DNA of 64,000 nucleotides, from contig JAXLUM010000001.1 in the NCBI GenBank assembly GCA_046329515.1, positions 1,116,001-1,180,000 of the forward strand, written 5' to 3'. Shown here piece by piece: positions 53,619 through 60,718 of this stretch. This stretch comes from Bog-950 sp046329515. Lineage in GTDB: Bacteria > Bacteroidota > Bacteroidia > Chitinophagales > LD1. Both the position numbers and the translations under genes were made by a program. Numbering within the stretch: position 1 is the stretch's first letter; every line of letters begins with the position of its first letter. The notes beneath the pieces were generated by a model that did no database searches, was not told the origin of the DNA, and saw only the letters and a program-made list of their open reading frames with translations.

Positions 53619-55577
53619 TTACTTGCTGATAGTTAAACGCTTAACAGCGGTTTTGTCAGCAGATTGAACTTTTACTAAGTAAGTACCATTAGCAAGGTCG
53701 CTAAAGTCGAAGCTCTTGTTGAAAGAAGAAGCAACGTCAGTAGTGCTGAATGCCTTAACTTCTGAACCGATTACGTTGTAAACACGGATTGACAGGTTCT
53801 TTTCAACTGAGTTAACAGTGATTTGAACGTTACCGTTTGATGGGTTAGGAACGATAGCTACACCACCGCCGAAAGTAACATCTTCAATACCTGTAACGCA
53901 AGCTGCGTTAGTAGCAGGCAGAATAGTGATTGCCTTGGTAGTAGAAGAGAATGAGCAGCCTGCGCTGTCCATAGTTAACTTAACGTTGAACTGGCCTGCA
54001 GCAGCGTAAGTGTTAACGCCGTCCTGAGAGAAGCCGGTGTTGTTGTCACCGAAAGTCCAACTGAAGTTCCAGCCGCTTGTGCGCTGTGAAGTGTTTACAA
54101 AAGTAATAGGCTTACCGGCACAGTTTGGTGGGTTAGGCACAGCAAAGTTTACGTTGTTGCCTAAGCCGCCAGGGTACTGAACAGCTAATGAAGCGCTTGC
54201 TGAACAACCTGAGTTGTTAGTTACGGTTACGCTGTAAGTGCCTGGCTGTTGAACAGTAACAGTTGAAGCTGTAGCGCCTGAAGCACCTGTGCTCCAGCTA
54301 TAGTTTTTACCGGTAGTAGTACCGCTTATTGAAGTGGTAATAGTAGCGCTTGCGCCGCAGTTAATAGTAAGCGGGTTAGCGTTGTTAATAGTAATGTTGA
54401 TACCTTTTGACTGAACTATTACAGTATCAGCAGTAGTAACGTTGTTAGCATCAGTAACAACTACAATTACAGTAGCGTTACCGGTACCAATAGTCAGGTC
54501 AACTGAAGGGTCAGTTGTGCTGCTAAGGTTACCGCTGGTAGTAGTCCATGAATAAGTATAAGGAGTAGCGCTTGAACCGAATGCGTTAGCATTAAGTGTT
54601 AAAGTGCTGTTAGGGCAACCTTTTAAGCTATCGGCAGTAATTTCAACACCGTAGTCAATTACGTCAGTAACGTAAGCAGGTATAACCCAGTTTTGAATAG
54701 GGAAGTTTTCGCAACCACCTGCAGTAAAACCACCGCTGGCATCGCAATCGTAGAAAATGTTACTTGCACCTGCGTTCTCAAAGTAACCTGAAAGGTTAGA
54801 ACCGGTAGAAGTAGTTAAGTTTAAGTAGTAAGCGCTGTTGTTGCCGGCAATTGAAGTTTCAGCAAAGCAGGCAGCAGCACACTGGTCGCGGTAGCCGGCC
54901 AGCATTTCAAATTTGTTAGCAGTATCACCGGCGAAATCTACACGGATACCGAAGCCTTTGCCCTTAGGTAAAGTTACGTTAGGGTAGAAAGTAGCTACAG
55001 TATAGTTAGTAGTGTTTAACGGAATAGAAGCGTTTACTACAATTGTGGTATCCCATATTTTAGGAGTAACAAAAGTAGCGTTAGGCTGGCCGTAGTTAGT
55101 TACAGTTTCGGTGCCTGTTTGCCACACTGTAAAGGTAAGGCTATCATAAGTGCCGGTACCGGTAGTGTGGTTGTGTATAAACAGAATATCAAAGCTATCT
55201 AAAGTTAAGGTGCTTTTGCTTAACGGATAAGTTTGAAGTGTGTTGTTACCATCAACATACTGCAGGTTGTTATAGTATACTGCAGCGTAATCCATATTCA
55301 GGTTATCGGCATTGCCATAACGACGGTTAACTTCCCATATATAACGGGTGTAATCGTACGTCATGTTTGTAGCATAGGTTTCATCGTTGCCGTCGTAATC
55401 CAGTATAAAGCTGGTAGTTGCCGAACGGCTGGCATCAACATGCGCGCTTTTCTTAGTAACTGACGGTGCCGTCTTCATTTTTGAAGCAGAAGCCGCATCC
55501 ATCGGTCTGTAGGTGTTTTGCGCATTCAGGGCACAAACCGAAGCTACAAGACAAAAAAGTGTAAAAAACTTTTTCAT
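53619..55577 (-). CDS. T9SS-secreted protein with PKD domains
   Basis: A 652-residue exported protein (signal peptide ending ...CALNAQN). The N-terminal 320 residues form a beta-rich domain (TSFILDYDGNDETYATNMTY, FGIRVDFAGDTANKFEMLAG). Two or three PKD/Ig-like units (about 320-560) include SCSASA-type strands and WNFSWTFGDNNTGFSQDG, a PKD hallmark. The C-terminus is a T9SS sorting domain (GGVAIVPNPSNGNVQITV NS; GTYLVKVQSADKTAVKRL). A cell-surface or secreted adhesin is likely; no catalytic motif. The gene is GC/A-biased but otherwise ordinary. Confidence 0.8.
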   Translation of the reverse strand: MKKFFTLFCLVASVCALNAQNTYRPMDAASASKMKTAPSVTKKSAHVDASRSATTSFILDYDGNDETYATNMTYDYTRYIWEVNRRYGNADNLNMDYAAVYYNNLQYVDGNNTLQTYPLSKSTLTLDSFDILFIHNHTTGTGTYDSLTFTVWQTGTETVTNYGQPNATFVTPKIWDTTIVVNASIPLNTTNYTVATFYPNVTLPKGKGFGIRVDFAGDTANKFEMLAGYRDQCAAACFAETSIAGNNSAYYLNLTTSTGSNLSGYFENAGASNIFYDCDASGGFTAGGCENFPIQNWVIPAYVTDVIDYGVEITADSLKGCPNSTLTLNANAFGSSATPYTYSWTTTSGNLSSTTDPSVDLTIGTGNATVIVVVTDANNVTTADTVIVQSKGINITINNANPLTINCGASATITTSISGTTTGKNYSWSTGASGATASTVTVQQPGTYSVTVTNNSGCSASASLAVQYPGGLGNNVNFAVPNPPNCAGKPITFVNTSQRTSGWNFSWTFGDNNTGFSQDGVNTYAAAGQFNVKLTMDSAGCSFSSTTKAITILPATNAACVTGIEDVTFGGGVAIVPNPSNGNVQITVNSVEKNLSIRVYNVIGSEVKAFSTTDVASSFNKSFDFSDLANGTYLVKVQSADKTAVKRLTISK

Positions 55578-55888
55578 GGCTGATCTTTTAGTTTTTTGAA
55601 GTTTGGTTTAGAAATAATTGAAAGTGAAATTAACCCTTTCTTTTGTTAGGGACGCAAATGAAACCAAAAAAGTGGTGTTTGCAAAACAATTATGACAATT
55701 GCATGACAAAGAGGCTTTTCTCAATTAAAGGTTAGAGTTATTGAATATTGCTTCATTGTTTCCGCGTATAATTAGGGGAACTGTATTGTTTTAACCGAAT
55801 AAAAATTAAAAGTCTGAATTGTCTATAATTTCGGCCTGTTGAAAAATAGGTAAGCGCTTACGTATTGAGGTAAAATCAAGGCTGTGGC
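55578..55888. other. Intergenic interval, nothing recognised
   Basis: Upstream region of the T9SS protein gene; AT-rich, with no gene, clear promoter or RNA structure I can support. Confidence 0.5.
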
Positions 55889-56002
55889 CTAAAAAGTGTC
55901 AAGCTGCTTTTTGTGGCCTTTTTCTTCGATTACAGTTCTAAGTGGTTTGTTTTCAGTTAGTAGTAGGCGGTTCATCTCATCAGAGATTACCCGGTATAGC
56001 TT
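55889..56002 (-). pseudogene. Short coding remnant
   Basis: On the minus strand a protein-like frame reads LYRVISDEMNRLLLTENKPL, then RTVIEEKGHKKQLDTF and a stop at 55889-55891. It has no start codon and runs back only into the palindromic repeat at 56037-56098. It looks like the tail of a lost gene. Family not recognised; chance cannot be excluded. Confidence 0.35.
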
Positions 56003-56036
56003 ATTGTGCAAGCCGCAGACCCCTGAAGTGACGAAA

Positions 56037-56098
56037 TTGACACACCCCTCAACTAAAAGCGTAAGCTTTTAGTTGTTTCCCCTCTCATAGAGGGGAAA
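56037..56098 (+). repeat. Palindromic repeat, copy A
   Basis: TTGACACACCC starts at 56037. It is followed by two perfect hairpins: AACTAAAAGC 56051-56060 with GCTTTTAGTT 56065-56074, and TTTCCCCTCT 56076-56085 with AGAGGGGAAA 56089-56098 (loop CAT). Copy B (57198-57259) is the same unit in opposite orientation. REP-like or MITE-like. Confidence 0.8.
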
Positions 56099-56133
56099 AC
56101 CAGACAGGAAGACCCGCCAGGGACAAAAGAGTA

Positions 56134-56430
56134 CTATTCAATCTCTTTACAAGTAACCCCCGTCATTGTTTCATAAGTGCCTAATTCTTTGCCGCAAATG
56201 GGTTTATTGTTTATAGCTATGTAAAAAGCAGTAGTGTCCAAAGTATAACCTTCTGCTTCGCGAATGGCAATAGTATCCGATATACCAAGGGTATTAAAGG
56301 CGTAAAAAATTGTGTCTTCACCTTTGAAGCATCTAATTTCGGGGATAGGCACATAACAATTACTGCACCTTTTGCAGCTAGCTAGCGTTATGAAGGTAAT
56401 TGCTATTAAACCTAGTGTCAATGTTTTCAT
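56134..56430 (-). CDS. Cysteine-rich lipoprotein, CKxCxxC family (paralog 1)
   Basis: A 98-residue lipoprotein. The lipobox is TLASC (lipidated Cys near residue 19), immediately followed by KRCSNC, giving a C-K-x-C-x-x-C pattern. Then come CFKGEDTIF, a LxxY-like segment (EGYTLDTTAF) and CGKE near the C-terminus. It shares this order with the three paralogs upstream, although it is the most diverged: the C-D-T of the others is L-D-T here. Function unknown; surface or periplasmic metal or thiol chemistry is possible. Confidence 0.6.
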   Translation of the reverse strand: MKTLTLGLIAITFITLASCKRCSNCYVPIPEIRCFKGEDTIFYAFNTLGISDTIAIREAEGYTLDTTAFYIAINNKPICGKELGTYETMTGVTCKEIE

Positions 56431-56436
56431 GAGGGT

Positions 56437-56778
56437 TTAATTAGTTGTAGCCGGGGAGCATCGGTCTCCGCGATTTTCATAGGAATCTACAGCAGTTTCA
56501 CCGCAAATGCTAACGTTATTCCCTTCCGGAATTAAACTTATCTGTAATGTGTCGCAGGTGTAACCAAGGGTGTTATATTTTTCTAAGGTATCCGAAACGG
56601 AATAATTGATGCCAAAGCAATGTATTGTGTCCATTCCTGAAGAACATTTGAATTCTGCGTAAACATAGGAACAGGTATAGCACTTTTTACAACCTGTAAA
56701 CAGCAATAGCCCCAAACTCGTAGTTAGAATCAGGGTTTTTACAAAAGGGTTAGTTACATCTTTCTTTAGCGCTGGCAT
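56437..56778 (-). CDS. Cysteine-rich lipoprotein, CKxCxxC family (paralog 2)
   Basis: A 113-residue lipoprotein. The lipobox LLFTGC is followed by KKCYTC, then FKCSSGMDTIHCF, LGYTCDTLQI, ICGE and DRCSP, matching the family order C-K-x-C-x-x-C / C-x-x-G-x-D / G-Y-x-C-D-T / C-G / R-C. It has a longer N-terminus than its relatives (MPALKKDVTNPFVKT). It ends 6 bp before paralog 1, so they form an operon. Function unknown. Confidence 0.65.
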   Translation of the reverse strand: MPALKKDVTNPFVKTLILTTSLGLLLFTGCKKCYTCSYVYAEFKCSSGMDTIHCFGINYSVSDTLEKYNTLGYTCDTLQISLIPEGNNVSICGETAVDSYENRGDRCSPATTN

Positions 56779-56790
56779 TGATTATTCCAT

Positions 56791-57105
56791 TCAACGTTTT
56801 ACAAAGCACCTATCACCCCTTGAAAGGGCGTATTGATAACCATCTTTACCGCAAAATTCGCCAGTAGAGGTCCAATAAAAGTGAAGGGTATCACATTGGT
56901 GTCCCTTAGCGGTGTAGTAGCTTACGCTATCATTAATTAAAGTGGGTGGGAAGGTCAGAAACAATGAATCGCTACCCTTGTGCAGAAAAAATTCATTGGA
57001 CAATCCTTCGCAATTATAGCATTTCGTGCAGCCGGTAAGAGTTAACATAAAAATGACTGAACTTAGCGCAACTATCTTAAAAACGGCGGGGCGAAGTATA
57101 GGCAT
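56791..57105 (-). CDS. Cysteine-rich lipoprotein, CKxCxxC family (paralog 3)
   Basis: A 104-residue lipoprotein with lipobox LTLTGC followed by TKCYNC, then HKGSDSLFLTF, GHQCDTLHFY, FCGK and GDRCF. The first residues MPILRPAVFKIVALSS and the 5' flanking DNA nearly match paralog 4, so the two arose by a recent duplication. It is 12 bp upstream of paralog 2. Confidence 0.65.
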   Translation of the reverse strand: MPILRPAVFKIVALSSVIFMLTLTGCTKCYNCEGLSNEFFLHKGSDSLFLTFPPTLINDSVSYYTAKGHQCDTLHFYWTSTGEFCGKDGYQYALSRGDRCFVKR

Positions 57106-57169
57106 ATCATAGGTTGTTCAACCTAAATATACAAAAACTATTGTATTGGTAATTTTACTAAAGGTGTTT
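57061..57169 (-). repeat. Direct duplication, copy 1 (start of paralog 3)
   Basis: A 109-bp stretch covering the first codons and 5' region of paralog 3, nearly identical to 57613-57721 at an offset of exactly 552 bp. It ends at 57169, after which the two diverge. It carries a weak promoter-like TATATTTA. Confidence 0.85.
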
Positions 57170-57197
57170 TTGTGCCATTGCGCCCTCCGTGCCTGGA

Positions 57198-57259
57198 TTT
57201 CCCCTCTATGAGAGGGGAAACAACTAACAGCGCGAGCTTTTCGTTGATGGGTGTGTCAA
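57198..57259 (-). repeat. Palindromic repeat, copy B (inverted)
   Basis: The reverse complement of copy A, with decayed first hairpin (AACGAAAAGC...GCTGTTAGTT) but an intact second one (TTTCCCCTCT 57198-57207, AGAGGGGAAA 57211-57220). GGGTGTGTCAA is at 57249-57259. The 57106-57339 gap contains this and nothing else identified. Confidence 0.75.
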
Positions 57260-57339
57260 ATTTGTCCAATCAGGGACCTCCTGCTGCGCATTGGCTATAA
57301 AGGGAAGCCCCGCTATCTTTTATACATGTTATCTTAACT

Positions 57340-57657
57340 TCACTTTTGTTCTCTGCATCTAAACGCTTTGGCCTCTAATTCATTTTTGGAGTTTTCTCCA
57401 CAAACTTCATAGCCAGATGGCTTATATAATAGAAAAAAAGTATCGCAGTCATAACCCATACTGGTTAAGGTTGTAAGGCTGTCATTAATTTTGGTGCTGG
57501 TGGCGTAAAAAGATAAAGAGTCAGCCCCTTTATAGCACGTAAATGAACCATACAGAACATCACAATCGTAACACTTCTTACAACCTGTAACCAGTAACAA
57601 AACGGCAATTGCACTTAGCGCAACTATCTTAAAAACGACGGGGCGTAGTATAAGCAT
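57340..57657 (-). CDS. Cysteine-rich lipoprotein, CKxCxxC family (paralog 4)
   Basis: A 105-residue lipoprotein with lipobox LLLVTGC followed by KKCYDC, then FTCYKGADSLSF, MGYDCDTFFL, VCGE and FRCRE. It has its own 5' region (57658-57721, duplicated from or to paralog 3). It is 234 bp from paralog 3 and only 62 bp from thymidine kinase. Function unknown. Confidence 0.65.
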   Translation of the reverse strand: MLILRPVVFKIVALSAIAVLLLVTGCKKCYDCDVLYGSFTCYKGADSLSFYATSTKINDSLTTLTSMGYDCDTFFLLYKPSGYEVCGENSKNELEAKAFRCREQK

Positions 57658-57721
57658 ATCATAGGTTGTTCAGCCTAAATATACAAAAACTATTGCATTG
57701 GTAATTTTACTAAAGGTGTTT
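57613..57721 (-). repeat. Direct duplication, copy 2 (start of paralog 4)
   Basis: The partner of copy 1, offset 552 bp. Its outer edge (57721) falls within the stop codon of tdk (57720-57722), which may mark the original breakpoint. Confidence 0.85.
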
Positions 57722-58289
57722 ACTCCCCTTTATAATAACAACTGCGGCAGCGGGGTTCGTAACTGTCTTTTTCGCCCAATAAAACGCGTTGTTTATCGGC
57801 GGTGGTGCGGTAGCTAAAGTGGGCAATCTCACCACATTTAACGCAAATGGCGTGCACCTTGGTTATGTAATCGGCAATGGCCAGCAGGTGGGGCATAGGG
57901 CCAAAGGGCTTGCCTTCAAAATCCATATCCAACCCGGCAATAATTACCCGTATGCCTTTTTGAGCAAGTTTTTCACATACATGTGGCAATTCCATATCCA
58001 GGAACTGGGCCTCATCTATCCCCACCACTTCAATCCCTTCGGCTAATAACAATATGTTTTCAGAATGGGCTACGGGGGTGCTGCGTATGCTGTTGGAATC
58101 GTGGCTTACCACATTGGTTTCGTGGTAGCGCACATCTACCATAGGCTTAAAAATCTCAACCTTTTTATTGGCAATATGCGCCCGTTTAAGGCGGCGTATC
58201 AGTTCCTCGGTTTTACCACTGAACATGCTTCCGCACACTACTTCAATCCAGCCCTTTTTTTCCTTACCGCTTAGTGGTTCAATAAACAT
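57720..58289 (-). CDS. tdk: Thymidine kinase (TK1-like)
   Basis: A 189-residue enzyme that phosphorylates thymidine in salvage. The P-loop GSMFSGKT, the catalytic DEAQFLDMELPHV and the C-terminal zinc cysteines (CVKCG and CRSC) are intact. The length fits type II thymidine kinases. Divergent from the 58352 gene. Confidence 0.95.
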   Translation of the reverse strand: MFIEPLSGKEKKGWIEVVCGSMFSGKTEELIRRLKRAHIANKKVEIFKPMVDVRYHETNVVSHDSNSIRSTPVAHSENILLLAEGIEVVGIDEAQFLDMELPHVCEKLAQKGIRVIIAGLDMDFEGKPFGPMPHLLAIADYITKVHAICVKCGEIAHFSYRTTADKQRVLLGEKDSYEPRCRSCYYKGE

Positions 58290-58351
58290 GTTCGGCTATT
58301 ACGCAATTTACTAACTGACAGGGCATTCTACTTTTTCTATTTTTGTTTTAA

Positions 58352-59017
58352 ATGCCTGCTATGCGCTCAAATGTATCGGAATTAGTGGAAAAAATAAATG
58401 CAATTGCCAAAGGCGGCAACTTAGCCGGTCTTTCCCGGCTTGAACTGGACCTTCTGCAGCAATACCTGCGCAGTTTATATGAGGAAGTGGAGCAGGCTAA
58501 AACCGGCCATCAGCTTACGCATACCCCCAAAGTGGAGCACCCTATTGTAAATGAACCTAAGGAAGAAACCGTACAGCCTGAGTTGTTACTGGCTGAAGTA
58601 AGCGAACCTGTGCAGGAGGAAAAGGTGGTTGTTCAGGAGCCGGCACCAAAGGAAGAGAAGAAGGAGACCAAAGAAGAGAAGCCGGCGAAGTCAAGTCTTA
58701 ATGAAATTATAAAGTCATCGGGAGGCTTAAACGAAAAGCTTAAGCCGACATCTAAGGAAATACACCACAGCCTAAGCCGTAAACCTATTAAAGACCTTGT
58801 GGATTTGAACAAGCGCATTGTGCTGGTTAACGAGTTGTTTAAGGGCGATGCGGAAGCCTTTACAACGGCCATAGGCAATATTGAGCGTGTAGGTGATTAC
58901 GAAGGCGCGCAGCAATATATTAATGAGCATTTGCTGCCAAAGTATAACTGGAATGAAAGCGCGCAAAGCACGCGGCTGTTTTTTAAGCTGGTAAGGCAAA
59001 GCTTTGGGGTGGAGTAG
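58352..59017 (+). CDS. Conserved Bacteroidota protein of unknown function
   Basis: A 221-residue cytoplasmic-looking protein. A short helical N-terminus (LVEKINAIAKGGNLAGLSRL, ELDLLQQYLRSLYEEVEQAK) precedes an acidic linker rich in Glu/Pro/Val. A conserved C-terminal domain (about 115-221) reads SLNEIIKSSGGLNEKLKPTS, DLNKRIVLVNELFKGDAEAF and EGAQQYINEHLLPKYNW. This domain recurs in Bacteroidota, role unknown. TATTTTTG (58338-58345) ends 6 nt before the start, so its mRNA may be almost leaderless. Confidence 0.65.
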   Translation: MPAMRSNVSELVEKINAIAKGGNLAGLSRLELDLLQQYLRSLYEEVEQAKTGHQLTHTPKVEHPIVNEPKEETVQPELLLAEVSEPVQEEKVVVQEPAPKEEKKETKEEKPAKSSLNEIIKSSGGLNEKLKPTSKEIHHSLSRKPIKDLVDLNKRIVLVNELFKGDAEAFTTAIGNIERVGDYEGAQQYINEHLLPKYNWNESAQSTRLFFKLVRQSFGVE

Positions 59018-59030
59018 GAGAGAACGAGCT

Positions 59031-60665
59031 ATGAAAAACACATCTAAGAAGAAAATAATAATAGGCACGGTAGTGCTGGCGGCGCTGGCATTAACAGCCG
59101 GCCTGGTGTTATTTAAAAAGCCCTGGCTAAGCCAAACCAAGGAGCGTATGCTGGAGGTGCTTCACCTGCAGAAAAAGGTGAACGTAAAAGGCGATACCGA
59201 AGCCTTGCACAGCAATGCCTTGCTGGAAAAATACTACAAGCAATACGGCTATACGCAAACCTGGAGCGACCGCAGCGAGTTTTACCGCACTATGCTTATA
59301 AGCATGTTGAATTACGCGGATAGCCTTGGCCTTGACCCTAAAAACTACCACCAGGATTATATTGAGAAGTATGACTCGCTTATTTCCTCAGGCAAAGTGG
59401 ACCTGCAGCAGTTTGAAACAGAGAACGAATTGATTTTTTCTGATGCTGCCATGTCGTTTTTGTTTGATGTGGCTTACGGAAAGGAAATTGATATATCCTT
59501 TAACGGTGTTAAGTACAATATTGACACCGCTCATATTGTAAACATGTACAGCGATTTAATGCTGCATAAAAACTGGCGCCGCACTTTAGATAGTATAGAA
59601 CCACGTATACCACAATATTTGTATTTAAAAACGCAGTTAAACCGTATGAAGGCTTTTGTGGCTGATTTTCCGGAAGCCGATACTTTAACGGTAAGCAATA
59701 ATGATGCTGGCCTTATTGCTGCATCGGTTAAGTTAAATTTTTACGGATTGGTTACGGATAGTTTAGTTGGTGATTCAAGCGATGCTTTACGCATGAGTGC
59801 AGGTATTAAAGGCTTTCAGAAGATGATGAACCTGGACACCACAGGTAAGCTGGATGCTAAAACTACCGCTGCGCTTAACAGGCCGCTTGGTGCAGCTATG
59901 GCACAGATGAAGGAGAGCCTGAACTATTGGCGCTGGACCGGCCGCTTAAACGAGCACGAGTTTATTTTGGTAAACATACCTGCTGCGCGTTTGCAGATTG
60001 TTAACCCCGATTCAGCTAAGGATTTAACCATGCGCGTAATTGTAGGCAAAACCAGTACACAAACCCCATCATTTACGGCTTACATAACCAAAGTAATTAC
60101 TTACCCTTACTGGAACGTGCCTAATGATATTGCCGTTAAGGAAATGCTGCCTAAAATTCAGAAGAGCTTAGATTATCTGGAAGCCAATAATCTACAGGTG
60201 CTTGATAACCGGGGTAAGGAATTAGACCCTGCGCAGATCAAATGGAAGACCTTAACGCCTGCACGTTTCCCTTACCGCATACGCCAAAGCACAGGTTGCG
60301 ATAATGCTTTAGGTGTTTTAAAGTTTGATTTAAACTCGCCTTATTTTATTTACCTGCACGATACTAACCGCCGCGATTTGTTTGCGAAGAAGGACCGCTT
60401 TATGAGCCACGGCTGTGTGCGTTTAGAAAAGCCTATGGAACTGGCCAATTATGTTTTACGCGAAGGGCTCGATTCTTCTACCGTAGCTAAACTGAACCAA
60501 TGCCTGCACGATGAGAAGCCAACCTCCTTTGCGCTTAAGCAAAAATTCCCCGTGCTTATTTTATACCTAACGGCTGATGTAGATGAAAACGGCTGGCTGC
60601 ATTTCTACAACGATGTTTACAAGCTGGAAGAAGAAAAGAAAGCTGCTGAAAAGAAAACCGTATAA
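59031..60665 (+). CDS. L,D-transpeptidase (YcbB/LdtD-like)
   Basis: A 544-residue cell-wall enzyme that crosslinks peptidoglycan through 3-3 bonds or anchors proteins. I start at ATG 59031 (MKNTSKKKIIIGTVVLAALA), which places an N-terminal membrane anchor or signal there; the upstream 27 bp overlap the previous gene. A scaffold domain (about 40-235) precedes a peptidoglycan-binding motif (LRMSAGIKGFQKMMNLDTTG KLDA, about 255-285). The YkuD catalytic domain has the active Cys in MSHGCVRLEKP near 466. Confidence 0.88.
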   Translation: MKNTSKKKIIIGTVVLAALALTAGLVLFKKPWLSQTKERMLEVLHLQKKVNVKGDTEALHSNALLEKYYKQYGYTQTWSDRSEFYRTMLISMLNYADSLGLDPKNYHQDYIEKYDSLISSGKVDLQQFETENELIFSDAAMSFLFDVAYGKEIDISFNGVKYNIDTAHIVNMYSDLMLHKNWRRTLDSIEPRIPQYLYLKTQLNRMKAFVADFPEADTLTVSNNDAGLIAASVKLNFYGLVTDSLVGDSSDALRMSAGIKGFQKMMNLDTTGKLDAKTTAALNRPLGAAMAQMKESLNYWRWTGRLNEHEFILVNIPAARLQIVNPDSAKDLTMRVIVGKTSTQTPSFTAYITKVITYPYWNVPNDIAVKEMLPKIQKSLDYLEANNLQVLDNRGKELDPAQIKWKTLTPARFPYRIRQSTGCDNALGVLKFDLNSPYFIYLHDTNRRDLFAKKDRFMSHGCVRLEKPMELANYVLREGLDSSTVAKLNQCLHDEKPTSFALKQKFPVLILYLTADVDENGWLHFYNDVYKLEEEKKAAEKKTV

Positions 60666-60671
60666 ATAAAA

Positions 60672-60703
60672 AGCCCCCGTTTATGCGAGGGCTTTTTTAT
60701 ATG
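60672..60703. terminator. Bidirectional terminator
   Basis: AAAAAGCCC-CCGTTTATGCGA-GGGCTTTTTTA lies between the convergent transpeptidase and PNGase F-like genes, with A/T tracts on both sides. Confidence 0.8.
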
Positions 60704-60718
60704 AGTGTTTTAGGTGTA

